From contig CM055313.2 of NCBI GenBank assembly GCA_029255685.2, positions 78,284,641 through 78,348,640 on the forward strand: a stretch of DNA of 64,000 bases. Reading direction: 5' to 3'. The stretch's first letter is position 1, and each line of letters begins with the position of its first letter. Source of the DNA: Silene conica (taxonomy: Eukaryota > Streptophyta > Magnoliopsida > Caryophyllales > Caryophyllaceae). Shown in pieces: positions 12,269 through 23,155 of this stretch. Made by a program: the position numbers and the translations under genes. The notes below the pieces were generated by a model, which was given only the letters and a program-made list of their open reading frames with translations, did not search any database and had not been told where the DNA came from.

Positions 12269-13696
12269 TCATATATTTATCTAATGCAGAAGCCAAGCTG
12301 CTGACGTGGCATCACCAGAAAAAAGCTTTGTCCTACGTGTCGCGTTGTAAAGCATCCTAGAGCTATTGTCCAATTAGATTCATCCTAGAGCTATTGTCCA
12401 ATAACATTCAAGATATGGAATAATGGTATAAATGGATCTTCAATATATGATTAACAGATTTCACGGCTAAAATTAATATTAATTTATCATGTTTTTTTCT
12501 CTAACAAGATTTCATTCCATATATTCCAATTAGATTCATCCTACAACTATTATACAATAACATTCAAGATATGGTATAATAATGATATAATGGAATAATA
12601 ATTTCACGGCCTAAATCTATGGAATTAACAGATTTCACGCCAAAACGTTTCCTAATTTATCATGCTTTTTTTCTCTAACAAGATTTCATTCCAGCATATA
12701 TTCCATTTTACTTTGACTCAAATTAATTCCATTTCAATTAACGTCCAATAATATTCAAGATATTGTATATGGTATACAAGATATGGTATATTCTAAATAC
12801 GCCATAAATCAGGAGGATGTGAGAGAAGTTGTTGAAGAAATGGTGGAAAACTAAAATCTGAGATTGGTAAAATCACAAGCTTGATGAAGATGAGGTCTAT
12901 TTGGGGGAAACAATCCACCGACATTGAAATAATAAATTTGTTTTTGTTTTTTTAACTTTTATCGATGTATGCGTCTTAATTTATGCGACCGTATTTTAGT
13001 TATAATCTTACACGATTTTTGAAATAACGCTACGTAATTTTTAAACTAACAGTATTTATATTTTAGATTAATATTATTAACAATATTAATTTCATATTAT
13101 TAAAATACTAAAATAATCAATTTCTTTATATTTACAATATTTAATAACTTTTATCGATGTATGCGTCTTAATTTATGCGACCGTATTTTAGTTATAATCT
13201 TACACAATTTTTAAAATAACGCTACGTAATTTTTAAACTAACAGTATTTATATATTTAGATTAATATTATTAACAATATTAATTTCATATTATTAAAATA
13301 CTAAAATAATCAATTTCTTTATATTTACAATATTTAATAACTTTTATCGATGTATGCGTCTTAATTTATGCGACCGTATTTTAGTTATAATCTTACACGA
13401 TTTTTAAAATAACGCTACGTAATTTTTAAACTAATAGTATTTATATTTTAGATTAATATTATTAACAATATTAATTTCATATTATTAAAATACTAAAATA
13501 ATCAATTTCTTTATCTTTATATTATTTTCATATTTTGAAATTCTAAAATAATTAATTTCTTTATCTTTTAATTATTAACAATATTAATTTCATATTATTA
13601 AAGTTTTAAAATAATTGATTTCTTTCTTTTAATTATTCACAATATTAATTTAAATTACTAAAAACAGACCCGTGAATTTCACGGGTTAGAACCTAG
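12269..13696 (+). mobile_element. non-autonomous Helitron
   Basis: Begins A|TCATATATTTATC and ends with a hairpin (ACCCGTGAATTTCACGGGT, about 13668-13686) followed by TAGAAC-CTAG|T, matching the Helitron rule: 5' TC, 3' CTRR, insertion between A and T, no target duplication. The same 5' segment (TGCAGAAGCCAAGCTGCTGA) occurs in the reverse-oriented relative at 53249-54364, which supports both termini. No Rep/Hel ORF. Confidence 0.8.
12954..13520 (+). repeat. three tandem copies of a 192-193 bp unit inside the Helitron
   Basis: Units start at 12954, 13146 and 13339 with AACTTTTATCGATGTATGCG and are nearly identical, while the flanking Helitron DNA is unique. The third copy grades into shorter degenerate repeats ending near 13670. 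The high identity suggests recent local amplification. Confidence 0.85.
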
Positions 13697-14861
13697 TAGT
13701 TGTTAAATTGCATAAGCATTAACCATATTTCTCATTAATAATTAAATAAAATGTTTATAGAATACAATCGTAACAAGGATTTTCCAAGATCGATATCATA
13801 CAAGATAAGGCAATATTTCAATGAGATAATATCGTAATAATATGAGATATTATTCTGATTTTTATATATCTATCAATTGTCATAATAATGGAAATTTTAT
13901 ATGCCTTTGATTCTGCAAAATATAGTTATTAGTTAAATATTAGCCAGTTATAACCAACTAACTCATAATACTAACTCCTTAAAATATTCTTTCCGATTTC
14001 ATGATTGATTTATTAATTCGGTTTTTTAACGACATGTTAATAAGTTAATCATAAAAAAATAGTAAAACTATATATTCATAATATATTAATTTTTACCATT
14101 TATGTTCATATATTTTTGTGAATTTTTCTCTAATTAGCTTACTAGCGTGTGGGAATGCGATCGAGATACACATTGTGTATGAAAAAACTCATACACAACC
14201 AATCACATCGCGCCACGTGTATAACCATAGTTAATTTGCATGAGTTAGTGTTAGGGTATATTAGTAATTATACAAATGTAGTTAAGTTTTTAACCACATG
14301 TAGTTAGCATAATTTAGGAATATTTGTTATTTGTTAAGATTTTATTATGTTTTATTAAATTAATTTTTTTTTAAGAATATTTTGTTATTTTTTGTATTTA
14401 ATTAAGTTTTCGTAAAAATATTAAGTAGTAATATTGTTTGATTTTTTTTTGAAAAAAATATTTTTTGTTTTTAATTAATTTACACGGTTTTTTTTTGTAT
14501 TTTATTAATATTATGTTGGAAATTATTTTGTAAATCAGTATTCTGCAAATTATTTTTTTGTATGTAATTCATTTAGATGTTTTTTTTTGTATTTTATTAA
14601 CATACTTTTGGAAATTATTTTGGTAAATTAATATTGCAATTTTCTTTTTGTATTTTAATAAGTCGACTCGGTTTTTTTTTTTTTTTTTTGTGAAATCAAT
14701 TTTTGGATTATTCAAATTTAATTAAGGATGACTTGCCAATTTTAAAATTAAAAAATTCATTATATGCAATAAGATTTTTGAGAATATTATTTTAGTAGAT
14801 TTCATTCCCTAAATATATTATTTTAGTAGATTTCAGAATATTAATAATTGTAATTTATAAA

Positions 14862-15593
14862 GGGACTTGCTAAATCCCGCACACTAATTTACTCAATCCC
14901 ACACATTTTTGTTCTTTATTCCAATTGTGCCCCTCCCATAACTCAACCCAAAAAAAAAAGAAACCAGAGAGAGAAGAAGATGCAATATACTACATACTGT
15001 TAACTACCCAAAAATCGATCCCCGACAACCCTTCCCCCACCACTCTCCTGGCGCCGCCAGTTACCACTCACTCCACACCGCCGTTTTAGCGCCGAACAAC
15101 CAATCCCGATTCTCTTCCAAGTCGACGACCCCCTCCTCACGCCTAGAACCTGCACTCAGTGACCGACCCTAAAATCGAACCTCCGACAACCTACAGCTTG
15201 CAGCCGCCGTAGCAACACTACCACTACAACCACCACTCAACGCCGCCCTCACCGACCACCCCACTCCAAACTGACGACCCCACAACCATCCCTTCAACAA
15301 TTCAAATCAATCCAAACCCTAATGGTAAAATTACCCCTTTTTTGATAAAGAAATATTAAAAGAGCAATTAAAAGATGGAGCATAAGAAATTTGTTGATCA
15401 ATAACAATATTACGTGTTAATAATGTGCGAATTTCGATCCTTGTCGAAACGATTAAGCAGTTGTTTAGGTTTAGGGAGAGAATTAAGGTAGAACCATTTT
15501 TTAATTCTTTTTATAAGTTGAAGGGCAATTATGGAAGATTTAGAAAATATGTGCGGGATTAAGTAAATTGTTGTGCGGGATTTAGCACTTACG
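14862..15593. mobile_element. nested TIR element with GC-rich interior
   Basis: Inverted ends (GCTAAATCCCGCACA with AATTTACT following, repeated inversely before 15593) and an 8-bp duplication TTTATAAA (14854-14861 and 15594-15601). Copy B has a single TTTATAAA at the matching place, which is an empty site. The interior (about 14990-15320) is strikingly C-rich for this neighbourhood, as expected for captured gene or leader DNA. No frame is recognisable. Confidence 0.78.
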
Positions 15594-15627
15594 TTTATAA
15601 ATGAACGTGGTGATAGTGTGATACCCA

Positions 15628-15705
15628 TGATTAATTGGTTAAAACTTTGATTGCAAACATTGGCTTGTGTGTAACTCATCTCAGGTTCGAACCCTACTAA
15701 CAACA
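15628..15705 (+). other. tRNA-like (pol III box-like) segment in copy A
   Basis: A box-A-like TTAATTGGTTAAA is followed about 50 bp later by a box-B-like GGTTCGAACCC (15684-15694). The same segment is in copy B (box B at 17304-17314). It resembles the tRNA-derived head of a plant SINE, but no poly(A) tail or RNA fold is evident. Not a tRNA gene. Confidence 0.35.
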
Positions 15706-16018
15706 TTTTTAAATTTTTAAAAGCTAATCCGTATTTTCTATAAAATATAATTAATAAAATTACACATACCGAATTATAATTACATACTAACTATTAAATA
15801 AAATAATATTATTACTTAAAAAATTATTATTATTGATTAATTACTAACTAAAACAAAAAATTTAAAATAAATTCCAAAAATATTAATTGATTTACATATT
15901 ACAGAAATATTTATTTTAAAAATAAAATCATTCAATTTTGTTAAGAGAATAAAATTTAAACAAAATTACAAAATTTCCTAAATTAATGTTAACTACATGT
16001 TAACTAGACTTATAAAAA

Positions 16019-16604
16019 CTAGTTTTAAACCCGTGCAAATTGCACGGGTATGCTGTTTTAAAGTTTGTTATTATAATAATTGCTTACTCTTTTTGTTTTC
16101 CTTTTTAGATGAATTAAATTTTCCTTAATATATTTCAGACAATTATGATTTTCATCTTTGTCGTACTTTTTTAAAAAAATGTGTCTGTAAAATAAAAATT
16201 AAATGAATATACGTCTGATAATGTATACTTTTATTAATAATCAATTAATGACGCAAAAAATGTTTTAATAATGTTTCAAATTTTGTATGTTCGGTTTATT
16301 ATTATTGTAAATTGTTATTAATTATAATATTTTAATCATCTAAATAAATTGTGGTCTAATTATCACAACATTTATTTCTAATTAATTCATGTATATAAAA
16401 ATGTGTGTAATGTTTCGTAATCTACGATTTTAGACATTTATTTGGAATACGTAGAATATTAGGCGGTTTTTGTGCAGGGAAATCATAAGTTATTGTGCGG
16501 GACCCACCTGAGTAAATTAAAAAAAAAAAAAAAAAATAGAAGTTGGATGTATGACGTGGCGCAACCACAGCCTGATAAATGTTTCAGAATTTATATAGAT
16601 TAGA
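16019..16604 (-). mobile_element. short Helitron, with empty site in copy B
   Basis: On the minus strand it starts TCTAATCTATATAAATTC (16604) and ends with hairpin ACCCGTGCAATTTGCACGGGT followed by TTAAAA-CTAG (16022-16019). Removing it joins AAAA to TTACT, which is what copy B shows uninterrupted at 17770/17771. Insertion A|T, no target duplication. Confidence 0.85.
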
Positions 16605-16725
16605 TTACTAAACTATCCTAAAACTAACTAATGTGGTTTAAGTTGGGTTATCTACGTGGCACGACGTGATTGGTCGTGTATGAAGTTTTCCATACACAAT
16701 GTGTATATGTAGCCAGGGTTAACCA

Positions 16726-17872
16726 GATACACATTGCGCCACGTGTATAACCATAGTTAATTTGCATGAGTTAGTGTTAGTATTAGTAATTATACAAATA
16801 TAGTTAACTTCTTAACCACATGTAGTTAGCATAATTTAGGAATATTTGTTATTTTGTTAAGATTTTAATATGTTTTATTGAATTACGATTTTTTTTTTGT
16901 TATTTATTGAATTACGATTTTCCAAAAATATTTTAATAGAGTTCAAAATATTGTATTTTTATTTAACCCGTAATAAAATATTACAAAATCTCACATTTTT
17001 CACCATATCTCACTACAATAGGTAACTAAATTATACTAAATATAATAATATTTTTTTTTAAATACAACCTAACAATAATAAGATTCATTCCCTAAATATC
17101 TTATTTAAAATATCTAAAAAAAATTAATTATATGCAATGAGATTTTCGAGAATATTATTTTAGTAGATTTCATTCCCTAAATATATTATTTTAGTAGATT
17201 TTAAAATATTAACAATTGTAATTTATAAATAGACGTGTTGATACTCATGATTAATTAGTTAAAATTCAGCTTGCAAACATTAGCTTGTGTGTAACTGATC
17301 CCAGGTTCGAACCCCACTAAAAACATTTTTAATTTTTTTAAAGCTAATTCGTATTTTTTATAAAATTTCGTTTTTTTATGTAATGAATTTCGTTTTTTTA
17401 GTGTAATGATTTCGTTTTTTCTAGTTTAATGAATTTCGTTTTTTTAAATTTAATTAATTTTCGTTTTTTTTCAAAAATTGTTAATCTCCAAAATAATAAT
17501 TTCTGGAATATTAATTTTATTAATAACTAAACCAATTTTTAAAAAATCGAAAATAAAATAATATTATTACTTAAAAAATTATTATTATTGATTAATTACT
17601 AACTAAAACAGAAATTTAAAAATAAATTTCAAAAATATTAATTTATACATATTACAGAAATATTTATTTTACAAATAAACTCATTCAATGTTTTTAAGAG
17701 AATAAAATTTAAACAAAATTACCAAATTTACTAAATTAATGCTAACTACATGTTAACTAGACTTGTAAAATTACTAAACTACCCTAAAACTAACTAATAT
17801 GGTTTAAATCGGGTTATCTACGTGACGCGCCGTGATTGATCGTGTATGGAGTTTTTCATACATAATGTGTAT
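16726..17872. mobile_element. TIR element copy B
   Basis: Colinear with copy A but without its two insertions. The left terminus has lost about 35 bp of the inverted repeat (GATACACATTG joined directly to CGCCACGTG). The right terminus, CATACATAATGTGTATAT, is intact. It abuts copy A, giving a tandem arrangement. No coding frame. Confidence 0.68.
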
Positions 17873-18102
17873 ATCTAGCCTTTTCCTGTTAACAAAATAA
17901 CAATAATAATTGCTTCTATATTAAGAAAATATAATACTCCATACTAGTTTTGGTTATCATGGCGCTTGTTTAAATAATTTAGCAGAACGTGTGAAATCAA
18001 TATCTTAAGGTAATAATGGAACCCTAATTAATGATCATATAACGCGCCCTCTTACACGAATACTCGGGTTTAATGTGTGTGGATGCATTACAATCTGGTA
18101 TT

Positions 18103-18119
18103 TGTCACAAAAAAAAAAA
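18103..18119 (+). mobile_element. 17-bp retroposition scar (poly-A remnant)
   Basis: TGTCAC followed by A(11), flanked by identical 13-mers ACAATCTGGTATT (18090-18102 and 18120-18132). A poly(A) insert inside a perfect direct repeat is what an extremely 5'-truncated LINE-mediated insertion would leave. Confidence 0.6.
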
Positions 18120-18132
18120 ACAATCTGGTATT

Positions 18133-18572
18133 ATATGAAAAGACTATTTCTATCAAAATCTTAATGATTAAAGTTCAATCAATGATCTTATATAGCATGA
18201 ATCTTTGAACGATATATTCTGGTGATTTTGTGGACACTTGACACGTTTATCAATTCGTTTGATTTAACCATCATTATCTCTGGAAGTGTTGAATGATTTG
18301 GATGTAATGGATGCAAATCAATTTGAAAGAATAATTGATGGATCATGTGATCATATTGGTGATTTGGTGGGTATGCTTATTATACAATTGGATACAATTG
18401 GATTGTGTTCTTCAAGTAGACAATTAACAATTTATTTTTGCGTCTTAATTGGTATATCTCCATGATTATTGATGATATTATTGTTGATGAAATGTCTGTT
18501 AGTTTGTTACACAGAATGTGCTGGTTATTATGTAGTATGTGAGTACATACCAAAATCAAATATGAACGTTAA
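18133..18572. other. intergenic, nothing recognised
   Basis: AT-rich unique-looking DNA between the scar and the LINE. No frame or repeat is seen. Confidence 0.5.
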
Positions 18573-18634
18573 ACAATGTAAATAATAAATTTTTTTTTTT
18601 GGTACGAAAGAGGGGGAAAGCCCCGAACAGAGAA

Positions 18635-21600
18635 TTAATTATTGTTCGCGATTACACGGGGGGTGGTTACCCCGAAAATATCATCCCTAAGGATAGGCCT
18701 AAGACCATCACTAGGAGTATCTAAATAGACGGGCTCAATGGTAGAAATAACTCCTTGATTGGCTAAAAAATCCGCTGCACGGTTCGCTTCTCGGTAAATG
18801 TGCTCGACTTTAGTAGACCAACTCGTATCTTTGAGGAGTGCTCTGCATCTTGTAACTAGGAACTTCAAATTATTACTGATTAATTGGTCTTCTGTGAGGA
18901 TGTTAACACATGTTTTGTTGTCGACATGAATAAGGAGCTTCTTAATATTCATCTCCTTAGCTCTTGCTAGACCCACCGCGATAGCCCGGAATTCAGCCTT
19001 CATAGAAGTACAATGGCCACAGGAAAACAGGAAAGCCGAGATGAAGTTACCTGTCGCGTCACGAAAGATGCCACCACCACCAGCCGGACCTGGATTCCCT
19101 TTCGATGCACCATCCGTGTTAAGTAAGACCCAATCATGAGGGGGAGGAGTCCATCGGATGAAAACCTCTGTCAAGCTACTTCTTGGTTTCGGGATGAAAA
19201 TATTATGAATGTCGAACGCATTTTTTGTAGTTACGAATTGGGTAAAAAGGAAGCTGCGGGGGTCGGTGGGGTTCTCCGTCTCTCGGCCGAAAACGATATT
19301 ATTTCTCCATTTCCATATCCACCAACAGGTTAACGAGAAGTGTATCGGCCAGTTAGGCTCCGTTGTTTGAACCTCGTTACTTGCGCACTTCGAAATCCAA
19401 TCTGTGAACGGGGCATTAAAAAAGAAATAATTATTGTCAGCTACTCCTATTTCTCTCCACAAGTTGCGTGAAACAGGGCATAGCCTTAACAGATGGTCCG
19501 TAGTTTCCTCGTGATCGTCACACCGTGGGCACACCGGATTAGAACCCATGTTCCGTTTCACTCTGTTCGCATTCACCATAAGTCGGTCGTGTGCTGCTAA
19601 CCATAAAAACATACGGACACGTTGTTGAACCGGTAATTTCCAAATAATGCTCCATACCTGGGTCGCGGTTTCAGTGTTGGTTTCGGCTTCTTTGAGAAAG
19701 CCTAAGGCTGAGCGGATGCTAAACTTCCCTGAAGACGTACCCACCCAATACAACGAGTCTTCTAGGTCCGGGTCAGTAGTTAGGGAAATGGATGCTATCT
19801 TTTGAAGCATAATTTGGGGAAGAAATTCGGCAAATAGATCCCATTTCCAGCCATGAGCTTCATCCCACATTTCGCTTACTGTATGTCCCAATATATTCTC
19901 CGGGATAGGTGATATAGTATGATCAGAGAGGCAGACTCCGTCAACCCAGGCGTGATCCCAAAACAGCGTTTTGCGCCCGTTCCCAACCGCGGCAGCCGTG
20001 CCCCTAACAATAGTTCTTGCTTGTGAGGTTATCCCTGCCCATACATTCGACATACTTGTTTTAGCCTGAAAAATATCAATGTCACAGCGATTTCTGCAAT
20101 ATTTTGCTCTCAAGACGCGGGACCATAAGCTTCGTGGTTCGGATAAAACCCGCCATCCTAATTTTGTGAGGAAAGCCGCGTTCGACTGTCTGGCAGAAAT
20201 GATGCCGAGACCTCCCATGGATTTCGGTTTTTGCACTTGCTCCCACGATATGAGATGGACAGCGTTCCTTTCCTCATTCCCGCCCCATAAGAATTTTCGA
20301 GCTTTTTTGTCAATGGAATCGCAGACAGTTCTCGGAATTTTCGCTGTTTGCATACTATAATTTGCTATTGTTGTAAGAGTCGAATTGACTAGGGTTGTTC
20401 GGCCCGCTAAAGACAGTTTCTTAGTCGACCAGCCTGACAATCTTCTATTCATTTTTTCTTCCAAATGGGTAAAAGTTTGACGGGTTACACGCCCATCTAT
20501 AGTTGGCATCCAAAGGTACGTACCCAAATCCTCTGTTTCTTCAAATTGTAGAGCCGCTGCAACTGACTCCCTTATATGTGGGTCTGTGTTTTTCGAAAAG
20601 TACACTCGGGATTTGGACTCACTGATCTTCGCCCCTGATGCGCGACAAAAATTGTCAAGTACCTGCCTAATTACATAAGCCTGACTATCCGAAGCTTCGC
20701 CAAAAATCACCATATCATCCGCGAAAAACAAGTTTGTAATATCCGGTCCATTTCGACAAATCGTAATGGGTTTCCAATTATTGTTTCGAACTTCCATATC
20801 TATAGCTTGTTGTAATTTTTCGAGGCACATAACGAATAGATAGGATGATAAAGGATCCCCTTGTCGGACTCCTCGAGTGGGACTAAATTGAGAGGTTGGT
20901 TCGCCATTCCACAGAATTTGCATACGGGCTGTGGACACACAGTCCATTACTGTATCCATAAGTAAAATTGGGAAACCCATATCGCTCATCGTGGCTCGAA
21001 TGAAACTCCAGCGGAGTCTATCATACGCTTTTTCTAAGTCGATCTTGATAGCCATAATTCCGCCCTTCCCTTTCTTTTTGTTCATAGAGTGAATAATTTC
21101 TTGGTAGATCACGATATTGTCGGTAATTTGCCTCCCTGGTACAAAACCGCTCTGAGTTTCGGAGATGACGTGGGGTAGGACGCGCCTTATCCGGTTGGCG
21201 AGGGCTTTGCTTATAATTTTATAAGCCACATTGCATAAGCTTATAGGACGGAATTGAGTGATATATTCCGGATTTTCTATTTTAGGTATAAGGACAATAT
21301 GGGTGTCGTTGAGTCCTTCAGGCATCCCTTTGCCTTCAAGAGCTTTGAAAACCATATCGTATAAGGAAGGGGCGATGATTGGCCAATTTTTTTGATAGAA
21401 AAGCGCTTGAAACCCGTCGGGACCAGGTGCTTTTAGAGACCCCATATGCATTGCGACTTGTTCTATTTCCGCGAGGGAATACGGTCTAGTAAGCCATTCC
21501 CAATCCGAATTTTTGAAGTCTTGAAAGAGGTCCCACGGAACCCCATCCTCTATGCTATGCGTGTTGTCATCAGTATATAATTTTTGAAAGTATTCGACCA

Positions 21601-23155
21601 CCAGGGATTTTATATTAGCCGAATCACTGACCAGCAGACCATCATCATTCTTGAGGCTAGCTATTTTGTTTCGCCAGCGACGGACTAAGGTACTGACATG
21701 AAAATAAGAGGTGTTTCTGTCGCCGTCTTTAATAAAGTCCATTCTTGACTTCTGAAACCAAAGAATTTCTTCCTGTGTTAGGACCTCGTCAAGCTCCTTT
21801 CGGAGTTTCGCTTCGAGTTTTATGAGGTGGCTTTTCTTTGCTATAGCTAGTTCCCTTTGACACCCCCCTATACGAGCCATCAGAATACGTCTGCGCTTGT
21901 GTATGTTACCGAAAACATCCGAATTCCACGTTTGTAATTTATCAGCCATCAGCTCGAGTCTTGTGTTAAAAACACCCTCTTTCGGCCAGTTATGATCTAG
22001 CAAGTCTTGAAATTTGTCGTGAGTAAGCCAGCAAGCTTGGAAACGGAACGGTCTATTAATAGCCTGTAGCGGAACGAAACCATTTGGTGAAATAAACAGC
22101 GGACAGTGATCAGATTGAAACGCAGGAAGGTGTTTTACCATAGCATCCTCGAACATGGTCCCCCAATTCGCGTTACACAGGGCTCTATCAAGTCTAGCGC
22201 TTTGCCTCGTGTCAATAGTATTTCCACGAGCCCAGGTATGAGAGGCACCTGTGAAAGCTAGTTCGATAAATTCACAATTTTCGATCCAATTGTTGAAGTT
22301 CGCACACCGACGAGCCATATTCGAATCGCCTCCATGGCGTTCACTCAAAGAACGAGTTTCGTTAAAATCCCCGGCTAGGAGCCATGGTCTGTTGTTGTTA
22401 CGAGCAAAATTTTCTAGTTCCAGCCATAAATTTCGTCTATTAGTCGGATCAGGGCTCGCGTACACTGCTGAAAAAAACCAAGGAATTTCTCCTCGCCTAG
22501 CAACCTCAATGGTAATGTATTGGGGATGCTCCGTAACAGGGACTACATTTACTACATCCGTATTCCAGTATAACCAGATACCCCCACTGAAACCCGCAGT
22601 ATCCACGAAAGAGCTGCCTCTATAACCAATAATATTACCTATCTTAATAGCATGTTCTCTGCCCATATGAGTTTCAACAAGAGCGAAAACCGTAGGTTTA
22701 TAGGTTCGTGTGATCTCTTTAATAGCATTTATTTTATTTTTATTGTCTGTCCCTTGGACATTCCACACCATGAAAGTAATATGGGGGAGGTTCGGAGTCA
22801 AATTTGGTATTCGTGTACTCATAAAATCCGGTACGTAATTAAGGGAAGCTAGATAAGCTCTACTTACTTTGCTTAGAATTCTGTCAATACTCCATGGTAT
22901 CGACATCTCGATTGATAGCTTCGAGTTGTTGTTCCTTGCTAACTCGATTTTGATGTCCATCACTGGACACTCGGCAATCATCATGCCTAGATACGGTGCT
23001 GCCATCTCCGGCCAGTCGGATATCTGGACCTGTTGTGTTGGTGGGATTACCTCTATCTGGGGGCTCTGTGATAGACACCGTGGTTGAGGTAGAGGACAAT
23101 TCAGGTACGAAAAATAAGGATGGGGATTCATGGATGTTAGGGCTGCTGGTATCAA
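18635..23155 (-). CDS. LINE ORF2, endonuclease, reverse transcriptase and RNase H
   Basis: 1506 codons from the first ATG, although the conserved part begins near residue 127. Apurinic-type endonuclease about 127-355: WNVQG, VETHMG (E161), GDFNE (262-266), SDHCPLF. Reverse transcriptase about 570-880: LKAPGPDGFQALFY, FRPISLCNVAYKIISK, LEKAYDRLRW, GVRQGDPLSSYLF, catalytic FADD at 811-814. A zf-RVT knuckle has C1209, C1212, H1221, C1226. The C-terminal RNase H has all four acidic residues: D1348 (NTDGAS), E1388 (KAEFRA), D1412 (VDNKT), D1462 (AADFLAN). RNase H in this position is known in plant L1 elements. ORF2 would nick the target, prime on the poly(A) and copy the RNA. No internal stop is seen. 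The true initiation codon inside the ORF1 overlap is uncertain. Confidence 0.95.
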   Translation of the reverse strand: MIPAALTSMNPHPYFSYLNCPLPQPRCLSQSPQIEVIPPTQQVQISDWPEMAAPYLGMMIAECPVMDIKIELARNNNSKLSIEMSIPWSIDRILSKVSRAYLASLNYVPDFMSTRIPNLTPNLPHITFMVWNVQGTDNKNKINAIKEITRTYKPTVFALVETHMGREHAIKIGNIIGYRGSSFVDTAGFSGGIWLYWNTDVVNVVPVTEHPQYITIEVARRGEIPWFFSAVYASPDPTNRRNLWLELENFARNNNRPWLLAGDFNETRSLSERHGGDSNMARRCANFNNWIENCEFIELAFTGASHTWARGNTIDTRQSARLDRALCNANWGTMFEDAMVKHLPAFQSDHCPLFISPNGFVPLQAINRPFRFQACWLTHDKFQDLLDHNWPKEGVFNTRLELMADKLQTWNSDVFGNIHKRRRILMARIGGCQRELAIAKKSHLIKLEAKLRKELDEVLTQEEILWFQKSRMDFIKDGDRNTSYFHVSTLVRRWRNKIASLKNDDGLLVSDSANIKSLVVEYFQKLYTDDNTHSIEDGVPWDLFQDFKNSDWEWLTRPYSLAEIEQVAMHMGSLKAPGPDGFQALFYQKNWPIIAPSLYDMVFKALEGKGMPEGLNDTHIVLIPKIENPEYITQFRPISLCNVAYKIISKALANRIRRVLPHVISETQSGFVPGRQITDNIVIYQEIIHSMNKKKGKGGIMAIKIDLEKAYDRLRWSFIRATMSDMGFPILLMDTVMDCVSTARMQILWNGEPTSQFSPTRGVRQGDPLSSYLFVMCLEKLQQAIDMEVRNNNWKPITICRNGPDITNLFFADDMVIFGEASDSQAYVIRQVLDNFCRASGAKISESKSRVYFSKNTDPHIRESVAAALQFEETEDLGTYLWMPTIDGRVTRQTFTHLEEKMNRRLSGWSTKKLSLAGRTTLVNSTLTTIANYSMQTAKIPRTVCDSIDKKARKFLWGGNEERNAVHLISWEQVQKPKSMGGLGIISARQSNAAFLTKLGWRVLSEPRSLWSRVLRAKYCRNRCDIDIFQAKTSMSNVWAGITSQARTIVRGTAAAVGNGRKTLFWDHAWVDGVCLSDHTISPIPENILGHTVSEMWDEAHGWKWDLFAEFLPQIMLQKIASISLTTDPDLEDSLYWVGTSSGKFSIRSALGFLKEAETNTETATQVWSIIWKLPVQQRVRMFLWLAAHDRLMVNANRVKRNMGSNPVCPRCDDHEETTDHLLRLCPVSRNLWREIGVADNNYFFFNAPFTDWISKCASNEVQTTEPNWPIHFSLTCWWIWKWRNNIVFGRETENPTDPRSFLFTQFVTTKNAFDIHNIFIPKPRSSLTEVFIRWTPPPHDWVLLNTDGASKGNPGPAGGGGIFRDATGNFISAFLFSCGHCTSMKAEFRAIAVGLARAKEMNIKKLLIHVDNKTCVNILTEDQLISNNLKFLVTRCRALLKDTSWSTKVEHIYREANRAADFLANQGVISTIEPVYLDTPSDGLRPILRDDIFGVTTPRVIANNN

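Larger units (their letters stand above)
14165..16708. mobile_element. TIR element copy A, carrying two nested insertions
   Basis: Ends are inverted repeats of about 55 bp: GATACACATTGTGTATG at the left, CATACACAATGTGTATAT at the right, each followed inwards by a CACGT-rich segment. Copy B (16726-17872) is colinear, so A can be read as B plus two insertions: a GC-richer TIR element (14862-15593) and a Helitron (16019-16604). No transposase and no clear target duplication. Possibly Mutator-type. Confidence 0.7.

Noticed and set aside
15684-15694. tRNA gene suggested by GGTTCGAACCC
   Set aside because: No cloverleaf or acceptor stem around it; more likely a SINE-like or chance box B.
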